This document shows positions 1-12,260 of a stretch of DNA of 64,000 nt, piece after piece; the stretch's first letter is position 1; each line of letters begins with the position of its first letter. Made by a program: the position numbers and the translations under genes. Source of the stretch: Blastobasis lacticolella (taxonomy: Eukaryota; Arthropoda; Insecta; Lepidoptera; Blastobasidae). The notes beneath the pieces were generated by a model. That model had not been told where the DNA came from. It saw only the letters and a list, made by a program, of their open reading frames with translations, and did not search any database. The stretch is from assembly GCA_905147135.1 (NCBI GenBank), contig LR990046.1, positions 11,128,501 to 11,192,500 of the forward strand, given 5' to 3'.

Positions 1-881
1 TAATTAAACGATCGTGTACGGGTTAAGCGCAAATAAAAAATACAATTTAGACTAGCGAACAGCTCTATGAAAGCAAGCGTCAGCATCAGTGATTGTTTGG
101 GCCGCGGCATCTGCCATGGGGCGCGCTTATAAATAAACCAACAAATATACTGTAAACAATTTTCAACGGTGCTTTATTACTGGGGCACGTGAACAATTTG
201 GTAGAAGCTATTGGTCGATCCCACAAGTCTCGACACCATTCCATAACACCCATGAAACCCAAATTTTTACCAAAAAAAAGTTCTTAGCTTCATTTCTTTA
301 TAACAATGACCACCATATTTCCGGGATTTGAACCCAGTGGATTTTTCCATATAGTCCATTCCTGAGGCCAGTGTCAGCTAAACAATATGAGATATCGGCT
401 GCTCTTCGCCGAGAATGGGACAAAATACCATCATACGAAGTGAATCCCTTGGCACAGAGTCGACCCTGTGATCTGCGCTGAATGTAGCTGTATAAAATAA
501 TTTTATTACTTCTTTTTTATTTGAAATAATCTTACTAATTTCAATATCCTAGTATTCATGGATAAGTTAAATAAAAAAAATCAAAGTTTACAACATTAGA
601 GCATTTAAGGTAACACATCGAATGACGGACCCTGTATGTTTTCCGAATGTCTCTTCTTAAGTACCTGGAATGGCAGAACCCAACCTCAATAACGCAGATA
701 AATTTATCTTATTTAGAAATAACGACTTCAGTACCCAGTATTAGTTGGCAAAAACTCGCTTTTTTTATGTATTCTGGGGCCTGAGCTCCTTCAATAAAAA
801 AAAGCCAGGCATTTCTGTCGATAATTTGAACAAGGTTTCATAGTTAAATATGTCTGAGAGGAAGAACATCGTAGGGAAACT

Positions 882-1050
882 AGCACATTTAGGAGACTGA
901 TCCAATCAGGTCAGGTTCCCCCGTTAACAGGGTCACGGATGTCATATGGCAGTCGCTTTGCTGTAATTACCTGATTTAACAATTTTAGTATCATGGCGGA
1001 CACCGCGCTTTCGCGCGCGAGCGCACAACAAGGATATTGAGGCCAAGAAA
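882..1050 (-). repeat. Dispersed repeat A copy
   Basis: Reverse-oriented copy: atccaatcaggtcaggttcc, gttaacagggtcacgg, tggcagtcgctttgctgtaa, then a cgcgcgcgagcgcacaac block. Diverged but continuous. Confidence 0.75.
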
Positions 1051-3059
1051 TTATATTTTACATAGACGAATCCTGTATCCAAGAAAGATAAACCTATCTA
1101 ATTATTATTATGTCTTCTTCTTCTTCTTTAAACTTCTCATTATTAAAGTCTAAGTACTGATTAGTTTAGTACACCTACACTCCCTATGTCTAGACGCTTA
1201 ATATCGGCTTCTTTGTCTCCAAGGTTTGCTGGTAGAAAACTCAATTGTTGAGTTTCTCGCCTTTGTGCACGAGTTACCTTTGATTAAATTGTGAAAGAAT
1301 AACGGAAAGGAATACAGGCACCCTTTGTTTAATATCACACTATGAAACCGAGACCGTATTCTGTATGTGAAACCAGTGTGTAATTCGTTAAAAGGTTTGC
1401 ACAAATTTGATTTCACCGCAAAGAACACGACCCCTTTATGTATAAGATTGGCTTTCTTAATTTTTCCGCCTTGTTTAACTCTATATTAGAAACCGCGTCG
1501 GCAGCCACGGCACGCTTATAAGTTTCTTTTATCTTAACTCAGCGCAACGTATTAATAACACGGAGTGTAGATAATACAATATTCATTTAGGTAAATTTAA
1601 TTAAGGATTCTGGTAGGAATTTCAGTAAGTCTGAAAACGATTTCTCAGTAGAAGAGCGAACCCTGGCTGGCAGATTTACTGCTTGCGGCTGGGCTGGGAT
1701 ATACTTACGACTGGGATTAGGAGGATGTAGATGATATAAATGTAATAATAATATCAATGTACTTTTTTCCGGACTAGTAAGCAAAAATAAAAAATGGAAC
1801 AGGAAATAATTCCGTTTACCCAAATGACGCATGTTTTACCATCATTTCCAACAGTTATTTACAAGTAAGGTGTGATATCTCAGATTAAAGAAAAAATGTG
1901 TATGGTTATCCCTCTCGCTTCTTTCACATTCATCAACCTTTTTATACATGGTCGTTAGTTCAGGGAACCCTTGACCTAGCCTTTCTTTCACTTTGTGGTA
2001 ACTTCGATTCGTCATATACGTAATTCAAGAATTTACCTACCTAATAACTAAATCTATCTACGGTAACCTAGGCAGTCTTCTCGTCTTACCTCAGGGATTT
2101 AGGATCTCAATCCAACGATTGCCAAGGGGAAGTTTATTCGTAGTAGTCGAGTGTCTACGGAACACTGGCTAGCGATGGATTACCTCCTTTAGATATGTGT
2201 CGTCGTGCGGCGGGCGGCGGGCGGCCGTGTGGGCGCCCCTGCCGGCGGCAGCTTCGCATTTTTCCGCAAGTTTTGTTATATTTATTACAACAAATGCATC
2301 TGTTGGCTGTGATACGTTTCTTTGTTAGGCTTTTTATTTGCGGAGGGATTTGTGCCATATTACGTCAGCGTTCCACTCGATGGGTTGTCAAGTCAGCGTC
2401 ATGGATGTAATGGTCAACATCGACGTTCAGTTTTATTGTGTAAAGAGGAAAATGTATGTTTGTATGTTTGTAAGTATGGATGTTGGGTAGACGTAATCTC
2501 CGAAACTACTTTCACTAAAGAAAGAATTTTCGAAATCGGTTCAGTAGTTAGCTAACAGGATATTTCACTATTCCCAAGTATGATGGCGTACTTTTAATTC
2601 CGGAAAATAATAGGATTCAAATATATACGGTATATACCCGTATCGTTTGAGTGCGGAACCCTAAAAATAACAATTTATTAGGTCACACTAATTTGATTGC
2701 TGTCCTCAATTAAATCGCCGTGTAAACACACGTCTCAGTCTAGCAATTAATTGAGTTTGAATCTTCAGCAATCTGTAAAGGCTCCGGTCATCCAATTTGG
2801 CTTTTACTGTACAGGTTTTGGCCGCAGCCACCGCCGACCGCCTCGGCCAAGACTTGGCATGACATTACGTCACGGCTTGCTCGGAATTCCATTTTCATAC
2901 TGCAATTAATTGGACCAAAACTGGTTTCGCTAATTCAGTGGGGAAATTGCTAAGCGCGGTGGACCACTTGTTGAATTTATCCTCCCGCGGCTGCGGCGCG
3001 CCGCTCAAAAACTGGGTCATTTATTATCACAGTCTCCGGAAAACGTCAGGCATATGCAA
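1051..3059. other. Non-coding stretch
   Basis: AT-rich sequence with only short, chance-like frames. A GC-rich gcggcgggcggcgggcgg block lies near 2205. No splice-supported exon or RNA gene was recognised. Confidence 0.6.
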
Positions 3060-3140
3060 ATATATAGGGCATGCAAATATTCGAAAATTTAAGTATTCCA
3101 ATATTCGAATATTTTTGCTGGTGATATTCGAATATTCGAA
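3060..3140. repeat. Palindromic cgaatattcg simple repeat
   Basis: Multiple copies of cgaatattcgaatat and variants. A second cluster of the same motif lies at 3845-3930. Self-complementary and AT-rich; no coding sense. Confidence 0.7.
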
Positions 3141-3421
3141 TATTATTCGAAATCTGGAATAGGGTTTTAACTACGTTTTTAATGTGAGTTTGTGCAATTG
3201 GCCGTTAGTAAATGTATCCAAATAAGCGTCAAATGGATTTCTACGTGTTTATAATATGAATATAAAAAAATGAAAAAGAAATATCACAAAATCACAAAAG
3301 AACGCCATCTTGCGGCGAAATGTGGCTTTTTCGGTTTAACTGCTTTAATTTTATTTTAAGCTATAGAAACCTTTCGCCGCACCTTTGAATACATTTTCTA
3401 TTAGTATAAACCTTAATTCAA

Positions 3422-3452
3422 TTACTAAACACTCTGATTGAGTGTTTAGTAA
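3422..3452. repeat. Perfect 13 bp hairpin
   Basis: ttactaaacactc, a five-base loop tgatt, then gagtgtttagtaa. It sits just before a GC-rich block of repeated gcctcgcgag motifs (3481-3640). Confidence 0.8.
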
Positions 3453-3480
3453 CTGAAATAATGAAAATATAAATTTAGTA

Positions 3481-3640
3481 ATTCTCGCGAGGCGAGAGTG
3501 TAATCATTCGCCTTGCCTCGCGATTCCCTTCCGAATATTCCTGAACACAGCACAATACAAAGTACCTGCCTCGCGAGAGTGAAGAGGGCCCGCCTCGCCT
3601 CGTGTCACCTCCTCGCCTGGTCGCCTCGCGAGGCCCTTAG
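3481..3640. repeat. Cluster of gcctcgcgag-type motifs
   Basis: Irregular repeats of ctcgcgaggcgag, gcctcgcga, gcctcgcctcg and cgcctcgcgaggc, many self-complementary, in an AT-rich neighbourhood. Together with the flanking ttcgaata clusters this forms a compound simple-sequence region without gene content. Confidence 0.65.
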
Positions 3641-3930
3641 AGTGAGAAGGTAGCATTAGGTCAGTCAGATCCTAAGATTAGGTATTGTACGAGATTAGGA
3701 TGCTAAACTAGACAGAATGCATCTCTTTTTACGCAGAGCAGAATACCCAGGCACGAGTCACCGAGCCTTCGGTGGGTGCGTTCACACGATCCGTTTGATT
3801 AAATACCACAAATAAAAGACACGAGTGCGTAAATTCAAATGATTTAAAAATGTTCGAATATTCGAATTTTACCTCAATTACTATTCGAATAAATATTGAA
3901 ATGGGTCGAATATTCTAATAATTCGTATAT

Positions 3931-5400
3931 TTGGCTTGCAAGCCCTAGTGACATAACACTTCCTACGGCCTGATTCATATGTAATGTATTCCGAATATTC
4001 CAGCCACTGTGATGAGATCAAGTGAACGTTCTACGCTTGTAATGAAATTATGGCTAAAATGGCGCCCCGACATGCCCGAAACTTTTTTCATTGGATGGAA
4101 TGGGATGAAAGGGGTGAAAGCAAAACTTTCAATTTATTTGCAATGGGTACCTTTAGTTACCTTAGTCTAAAGTCTAAAACACTGTAGTTTTACCTCTCCA
4201 ATAGTTAATTTGATACATATTCCACTGAACTTTTTTATTTTTGATAATTTCATTTAAAATAAAGTTTTATGAAAAGATTATTTCATTTAAATGGCACAAA
4301 ATTTTTACTATGCATTGCGAGCCCACCGCTGGGTTTACCCAGGTTTGATCGGTTTACCAAACGTTTTTGTTTCATTTGGTGTAGCTGGAAAACCAATTTA
4401 CCGCTGGCTTAGACTAAAATCATGGGGTAAAAATTGTATTCTTGTTTTCTCTGTTCGTACATTCTCTTTTATCAAATAGAATCGTATCGGCCCCAAACAA
4501 GCGAAGTAAAAAGTTATTCAAGCCCAGAACACTTGCTTTAATTAGGGCCACTGCAAACTCAATTTGTAATTTGTCATTTTATTAACTAATTAACATTACA
4601 GGCACGTGGCTAATTCTGATTACAAGGTAGAATAATTAGTGACGAATTTAGTGTATTGTTTTCGGAATCTTACGCAGTGCGAGTTTTCTTGAGCGCGATA
4701 CATATTTTATTACACTTACAGACTTCTATAAAACCAGACAAGTGCTAATCACGATAAACTACTGCGTCTTTTGTTCATCATTATAGCAGGTTTTGGTAGC
4801 TATAGTTGCACGATAAGAGATGCAAGGATATGTGTTGTTGTGAATTAAAAAATTGGGATATTTAAAACTTTGCGCTCATACAAAAATATCTTGAAATAGT
4901 TGAATCTCTGTATTAAATATATCATTCAGATAACACTCTCTATTAATCTCGTTATAAGAAAAACATATCGCAGGCAGCACCCTTACAGGAGAGGTGCTAA
5001 GGATAACATATGAAAGTATTGAATTTATAGTGACTTTGCGAAATTGGGGTTGAGATTGAAGATATACACCAAGCCAGGTGTAACGATCACCCATTCATAG
5101 AGCAACCCAACTCTCATACATTCACACACACACACTCATCCATACTGACACCTAAACCCTATCACTACCGCTACTAAACCGTAAGACTGAAAAACCTACT
5201 TGCGACGTTTTAAAACTCATTAAGGCCATTTGTGATCGTCTATGGAACTCTACGTTATGATGATAGTAACCCCGATGCTTTTAGAGTGAGAAGTATAAAC
5301 AGGTATGAAATTATATAGTTAAATAAGTACAAGAGATAATTGGACTAGAGATTAAATTGCCAAGAGTTTTATAGCTAAATTTGAAATCAGATTCATTTAT
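3931..5400. other. Non-coding stretch
   Basis: No gene, RNA or clear repeat was recognised. A short acacacacac tract lies near 5125. Frames in the region are short and lack family features. Confidence 0.55.
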
Positions 5401-5639
5401 TAGGTCTAAGGGAAACAAACAGGGCCCCCCTCATTTGAGGAGGGGTAAGCTGCTCCAAAGCCAGATAACTGACTCCAGCATGAACTTCGCTACTCGTAGC
5501 CCATGCTTCACTCCGCAGCTTACTATATGAGTCAACCAGAGACATCCTCATCCTACCCTGATATTTTATTTAAGAGAGGGCACAAGATCCTAGGTCTTTG
5601 TCAAGTCAATTAGTATTTCGTAATATATCTTGTAAGAGG

Positions 5640-6440
5640 GCACAACAACAACAACCAATGCCTGTGGATCATATCCAGATAATAATTGAAGGTGTGATTA
5701 ATTCAATAAAGCATGTAGCTTCCTCCAGGTCTCTCCACATCTTCTTGTTGTAGATACGTATATCATGTACCAGAGCTTACTCATGAGCATAATAACAAGT
5801 CTCAGGATACACCACAGGTTGACTCAAACGCATATGCAGGGTCCAATAGACTCGACGATGTAGATTTGGAAACCCCAAAGGCATACAAAGGCGGACTTCA
5901 ACAGTGTTCCTTCGACAATAATAGAGGGCCCGAATTCAGCAGCACAGATATAGGTAGAATAGTATAGAATCGGCAGTTAGCCCTGGAGAGAGTGCTCCAT
6001 ACACAAATGCAGATTATGCATAATAAAGTCTTCAGGTTACAATATTTTCTTCAAAATCCAGTGATGGATAAGTTCCAGAGAACCATGGTGTTGTTTCAAA
6101 TGGCTTAAGCCACAATATTTTAGTAATAATTAAAGGGAAAGAGACAGAGTCCCATAGGTCAGTCCGTAAGGTAGTGCAGGTATATTTTAGGCTACCACCG
6201 CCCCGGAAATGGAACCTACATGTGAGGAACGAAGCGGCCAGCTTCTCACACAGCCAAACATCTCACGGGTACTAAACTCAATCCTTGATATAATGTAAAG
6301 ATAGCAGGCGAACAGGATCATGATTTCAATTGGTAGTCCCAAATGCATTTGATGTATAACAACAAGTTCTTCATATAATTCCCCAGTATGTAAGTTGATC
6401 AAATGATAGATCTCTTCAAGTTATAAAAAAAATAATTAAT
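5640..6440 (-). pseudogene. Possible decayed multi-pass receptor remnant (uncertain)
   Basis: On the minus strand, 6440-6187 reads a helix-like segment around MHLGLPIEIMILFACYLYII. Further along the same strand, roughly 5950-5710, an interrupted frame reads LLKSAFVCLWGFQIYIVES, then a stop, then NLWCILRLVIMLMSKLWYM followed by TTRRC. The order of a hydrophobic G-L-P-I helix, then a second membrane segment with LW-x-L-R-L and a Thr-Arg stretch, loosely recalls lepidopteran gustatory receptors. Stops and frame changes are frequent, so any gene here is dead. The likeness is from memory and weak; chance hydrophobicity of AT-rich DNA is a real alternative. Confidence 0.2.
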
Positions 6441-6869
6441 ATTATCTTGATCAACTGGTGATTGAGGCCTGTAACTTCAGGTAGTCTCAAATAAATATTT
6501 TCAGATGCTGGACTCCAATTGGTAAAGGCAAGTAGCTCCAAAGTTTATTTCTTGTTATAGAATATTATTGATGTTGCAACTGTATCAGGGGTCTGTATAC
6601 TGTTGAATCATCCAGTTAAGTAAGTAACAATGAACTTTAACTAATTGTGGTCCTATGCAATCCCCACGTACAGATTTGGTCGTATCAAAGACGTCCCATC
6701 AGCTCACCACTTAGTACTAGAAAGATTTTGCAAAGTTCATGGGAATCAGACAGACTAACTGCTATCTCGTTATATCGGAAGCAAGCTTCCTCAACATCGA
6801 AGCAACAATCAAGCAGACCGAAAACTGTACAATGCTACTCTCCTCCTTAGCACCGAATTAACAGCGCGG

Positions 6870-7290
6870 TTTTCGCACATGCATTAGGTTTAAATAGGTC
6901 AGCTGCTATCCAGATGTCTCAAGACCGAAATCTATTAACAACGCGATAACACCAACTCATCTAAAGATTGACTGGCGCGGACTCCCATTCTGCTAATTCA
7001 TTTTAGAACCTTTTCGCACATGCATTAGGTTTAGATTGGCCAGCTGCTATCCAGATGTCTCAAGACCGAAATCTATTAAAATCGCGATAACACCAACTCA
7101 TCTAAAGATTGACTGGCGCGGACTGAGCTCTAAGATGGAAATTGATTTTAGGGCGTTTTCGCACATGCCTTAGATTCAGATTGGCTAGCTGCTATAATTT
7201 TATTTCAAGATCGGGATCTCTCCACATCACCATAACACCAACTCACCCAAAAATGGTCTGGCGCGGACTCCCCCCTAAGATGCTGGCGTT
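6870..7290. repeat. Three tandem copies of a 141-145 bp unit
   Basis: Units begin ttttcgcacatgc at 6870, 7011 and 7156. Each contains agctgctat, a caagac/caagatcg block, cgataacaccaactcatc (or a variant) and ends near tggcgcggact. Copies 1 and 2 are close to identical; copy 3 is more diverged. No coding sense. Confidence 0.9.
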
Positions 7291-7854
7291 CCAACAGGAC
7301 CCCAATCATAAAACCCGATCTGTCACGTATGCTACCCAGAAGAAGTATACTAAATAATATTTTATCAAAAACATGTTCCGTGCCATCTCTACCATATATC
7401 TTAAAGTACTATCCACGCATTAAAGATACTAAGTAAATATTTAAGATTTAAAATCCAAATTACAATGCTCAATGACGTCATCCCACTTCCAAAGTAATAT
7501 AATCCAAACAGCCCTAAAAGTTCCTACTAATACTAAAACACGCGATCATACTAATACTGACACGCACTCATACACACTAACACCATCTACACTATAGACC
7601 AAAAGTGCACGCTCTGTCTTTTACATGTACATACTGATTTGACTATTAAATAATCTATAACATTAATTTCTCACCCCTAAACCCGTTCATACAAGAGAAT
7701 CTTCAGAATATCAAACAGAAGCCATCTATCGCGTTATTTTAGACAATTAAGTAAAACCCAATTTAAGGTTGAAATACTTAATAAACAATTATAAATAACC
7801 GTATTAAGTGTGGCGCGGCTACAATTTCCGTAAATAAAATATGAATAATAAAAA

Positions 7855-8110
7855 AAACATTTTTATAAGTTCAAGTATCCCGCTCGGAGGATCGAACCCG
7901 GGATCCTCGGTCGACTTCGCTGTAAAACCGAACGCTCGCTACGATAGACTACTTTAGCCGTTGAAGACGCGGCGAAATAAGCGATTACTTTTAGGTAGTT
8001 GACGGATACCATAAAATATTCTGAATCTAGCTGGCTACACAATAAATTCATATTTCTATTGTAAGATTTTTACCTTATTAGAGAAATAATAGTTATAAAT
8101 AAAAGGATAA
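7855..8110 (-). mobile_element. tRNA-derived SINE, copy 1
   Basis: On the minus strand it holds a box B-like gggttcgatcctccg and a box A-like region around tagtctatcgtagcg, followed by an unrelated body. The next copy lies 261 bp further on in the same orientation. The arms do not fold into an intact tRNA, so a SINE head is the better call. Confidence 0.6.
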
Positions 8111-8119
8111 TAAAAAAGC

Positions 8120-8350
8120 AATTTTAAAAGTTAAGATGTCCCTATCTGAGGATCGAACCCGGGACTTTCGGTTGACTTCGCTGTAAAACCGAACGCTCGC
8201 TACGATAGGCTACTGAAGCTGTTGAAGACGCGGCGAAATAAGCGATTACTTTTAGGTAGTTGACGGATACTATAAAATATTTTGAATCTAGCTGGTTTCA
8301 CAAAAAATCCATATTTCCATTAAAAGGGTTTTACCTTATTAAGGAATTAA
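8120..8350 (-). mobile_element. tRNA-derived SINE, copy 2
   Basis: Tandem partner of the copy at 7855. The two share ctgtaaaaccgaacgctcgc, gaagacgcggcgaaataagc and gattacttttaggtagttga; spread mismatches show an older duplication or two insertions. Confidence 0.6.
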
Positions 8351-11300
8351 CAGTTTTCCCGACATTAACGATCGCGCAACAAACTTCTCCGATACTCTTT
8401 GTATATATCAAACATTAACCCTCTACCCGCATTTCAGTCAATGGTATCACTATGGCTAAGGTTCTATTAAATGTCGGTACGCCGATATAGACTATTACAA
8501 TTGCTTCGCGTGTCCGAATATGTCTGCATGGTTGTTACTACTAGTGATTATAAAACTGAGTCTTATAACCTGCGGTTTTCAACGCTACTAGAGAAGAGAT
8601 GTTACGTTACGCTAAGACAATAACTTTACGTATGCAACTAATGACAAAGCTATTTATATACTAGGCAGAATTCTGGTTTATTTGTAAATACATTATAATA
8701 ATATACAATTTGAATAGAAAACTGGCACTTGGACTTTTGTAGTTGCAATTTAATAATTACTTTTCACTCACGACACATCTACCGTGTTTTATTACGAATT
8801 TTGTTGACCTAGATCATACCTATACAGCGATACTTATATTCACTTATTTTGTTAAAACCTATTGTTTGGGGATTTTCTACAATCTGGGACAAATCGCGGT
8901 ATCGAAATAAGTTAGCTTACGCAAACTAGCCCCTACAGCAATTTCGTATTATTTTACTGATTTAGAGATTATTTTTAGATATATATAACTATGTATGAAT
9001 TTATTATTTCACGCCTAAACCTCACGCATTACTTTTATAAGAGTTGAATTGAATTTATTAGGGTTTTATTTATTTAAAAGAAAGCCTAGCGAACTACTTT
9101 TTAGGCCTACCCCTTTCTCCATCCCAAGTCGAAACTATACATTTTCCTTGTGCAAATAAATTCCCCGCTTACTGTGTAAGTGTGATGTAATGTCCCATAC
9201 ATAAGTCCTTATGCACAACTAGAATATAAACTAGCTCAACCTAACTTTTAGCACTGGAATAGCGACCGAGATCGCTCATCCAGATACTAAGGTCTATTCT
9301 CTATCATCTTCTGGGCCGTTCAGGTTAGGTCTGACCAGTGTACCAAGAAGGTGTATTCCTAAGAATATCCGGCATGATACTGCCTGGGGGCATGCCGAAT
9401 ACATTGTGTGCAAGACCTCGGAACCTCGGCACTACGGGGGTTTCTGTTGGGAAGCGAAGGCGAGGGCCTTGCAACCTTGCGTGGAAACACTTGACGAATC
9501 CCAGAGCCTTTCGCAGACCTAAGTTCCAAGTCAGACGATCTATGAATGTCACACAAAAATTCCAGTGAAAGGCAGTAATTACTTATTTCCGATCGGAACA
9601 AAAGGTTAATAATGGAATATTATGCAACACCCAGCCGTTTGCTGTCCGAATCAAACGGCCTAAGGTCTTCGACCTTAGTAGTCCTGAAAACATAAGCAAG
9701 GGCAGTGTGCCTTGCCAAGGGGTCTCTGAAACAAAAACAAACGATTAGTATTTTTCATCACGGTTCTAGAATACTAACATACCTGATTTTATTTAGCACT
9801 GATTCTAAACTCAAATAAAGTCAAAGCCCGAGTGTACGATCTGCCGCTATGGAAAATCCCTAATGTTCCGAGGAACAGCCGAGTGGAAAAACCCCAGGTG
9901 TCCGTCCTCGTCGAATGATGTTCCGTGTCCGTCCTCGTTGACTGCTGGTACCAAAAAAGCCCCTATCTCTCTCTCCACTGCCTTATATCCTCTTTCATTC
10001 GCTGTCTCGATTTTCCTTCTCATCGATCACGCCACCTATTTAGGGTTCTTCTCTGTGAAACATGAAACCCACCATACATTTTACCACAACCAACGAGTCT
10101 TACACGTAACGTACCTACTTTAATTATCTATGGACCCCTGCAGGTATCTTTGAGCCCCAATAAATGCATAAACTTGTATAAGAAACGCGAGTTCTTAACC
10201 TGTTAACAAGTTTGTCTATTCATCTAAACACCCGTTAAAGGTTCAACATAAAACCGAGAAACATGCGTCTGCCCCGCCAATGTCAAATCCATAAGGTGTG
10301 GAGTTATAGGCAGAAGAGAAACGGGAAATCACCACTGTCAAATAGTCCTACACAGGGAGCAATAATAATCCAGCTCCATAACCCGTACTTACTTTGATAA
10401 CCAGACATTTCCTTAATCGGTACCTTTCGAATAACATGGAAATTAGATTCATTTATCATCCTAAAATATGTTTGAATACGACATATTCTTCCTAAAATAT
10501 GCTTAAATACATCATGAACCAGTCCTCTCTAAATTATGAATAATGACAAACAACTACGGAACCCAGCCGTTCGTACATTCCGACTCGCTCTTGCCTATTT
10601 TGCCCTACCAATCCAAGTTACCGTCGTCATGCTACCTTCTGTTTCACTATGCTTTGTGGTCACAGATTATATCCCTACAGCCATAGACATTATTAACATG
10701 ATTTCTTTTAATATCGAAAAGCCCATTAATATTTTCGCATTAAAACTAGGTAATTTTATAACACTTAAATAATCTATAAACACATTTAAATCGTGAGTGA
10801 TACCACGCTTCCGCACATAGATGGCGTTGGTATCTATGGGAAAGGAGAGAAGAGGAGGGAAGATCTTCCGCGGTAATCACATGGCCGTTCATGTAGTCAA
10901 TTGTGTCCTATTCTATGAGTATTTACTAACAAAATAATTACTAATAATATTATTTCGAATCTTTCCCACCACTGAGGACTAGTTTTAGATGAAATCGTTA
11001 AGGTATAACTCGATCCTATAATTTATTTTTAAAAGTATCAGCTCTCGAAATCGAAATAGGTTTTTATGGAACATTTCCTCTGTGAAATATTTTAGCCTAG
11101 GGGTCGTTCTGTTACACAGGGTTCGCTCTTGCGCTGCTCTGCGTATCTTATCGCCTTTACAAGGCTCACGATCCTTTTAAGATGCGGGAATCTGAAATAA
11201 AAATACGTGCGAGATAGGAATTCATGTTCCTTAGAAGCATGAATCCGTTTATTCACTGTGCCTCTTTTGTGGGAAATCTTCAAGACACCGTGACACTTTT

Positions 11301-11519
11301 TGGGAATGGAATATGATTTTTATTTTCTCATGGATGTAAATGTTGACAATAGTTTGGTTGAGGTAGAGGATATGAATATTACAACTGCAGACCGTAAACA
11401 CACAACACAACGCACCGAAAATAGGCTTATGTATGTATTTTTAAATAAGACTAGCCAGGCTTTTGACAGCCATCTCACCTGCTGGTAAAGGACGATCCGG
11501 TCGATGATGGAGCATACCT
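8351..11519. other. Non-coding stretch
   Basis: No supported gene. A GC-richer block at 9310-9600 has open frames on both strands, but with no family likeness. The 78-codon frame at 10536 has hydrophobic segments, yet no homology I recognise. Confidence 0.5.
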
Positions 11520-12260
11520 GTATAGGAACAGCCTATTCTCTCTAGCATTGAAGGCGTCCACATTCAGCCGTTGTAATCACAATGATCAGGGAACACACTC
11601 GCAGGCAACATGTTCCATTCCATAGCTGTACGTCGTACGTCTTAACCGTGTAAAGGTTGAACTAAAGCGGCTCGTGCGGATAGCTGGAAGATCCACGACA
11701 TAAGGAGGAAGCGTTCGCCCGGATCGTGTTTCCTGATGGCAGAAAGTGGCTGCCGGAATGAGGTTGGGAAGCTGCTTCGCACACTCTCCGAAATGCAACC
11801 TGTAGAAGACCGACAGCCGGTACGCCGATGCTCGAGGCTCTGCCTGCTCTACAAATTATTTGCTTTGCAAATTATCCGCAAAACCCAGTTGGTATTTGGC
11901 TGTTCTATACCAGAGGCGACAGCAGCACTCCGTGCAAATAGATCGTAGAAATCCAATATCCAAGTGCAAAAGCCAGCAGGAATACTATATGAGAGAAGAT
12001 TGCTTAGAAGGCCTGCATGCCAAACATTGTCAAAGGCCCTGGCGATATTAAGAAATACAGCAAGTTCCTCGCCAAGCTTCTCAATGGCCTCACTCCTTAC
12101 GTGCATACGAGTGGCATACACTAGAAGATCCCCAGTCGACCGACCACGGCGGAATCCGTACTGTTGATCGTTGAGGAGATCGTTACCTCAAGCCTTCAGA
12201 TGCGTAAGGAGTTTCTTGTTCAGTGCAATCTCCATAAACCTACAGAAAAATTATATTGCG
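11520..12260 (-). pseudogene. Deleted non-LTR retrotransposon, reverse transcriptase remnant
   Basis: Reading on the minus strand from 12260: RFMEIALNKKLL, then a broken frame NDQQYGFRRGRSTGDLL and VFLNIARAFDNVWHAGLLS, the fingers and motif A region of jockey/CR1-type reverse transcriptases. Here the catalytic Asp position of the D-x-x-x-A-F-D motif is replaced (LNIARAFD). The frame ends near 11849, skips the YADD core, and resumes at 11798-11586 with the C-terminal tail (LPPYVVDLPAIRTSRFSS). It is an internally deleted, inactive element copy. A related 3' fragment is at 30740-30830, and a related C-terminal fragment is near 63590-63700. Confidence 0.75.

Noticed and set aside
7470..7478. tgacgtca cAMP-response-like palindrome (also at 33363 and 41177)
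   Set aside because: Each is far from the hormone gene start, and an 8 bp palindrome is not enough evidence for a regulatory site.
9310..9601. Overlapping open frames on both strands with Pro/Arg-rich products
   Set aside because: Composition-driven; no motif or family recognised. Possibly an old repeat.
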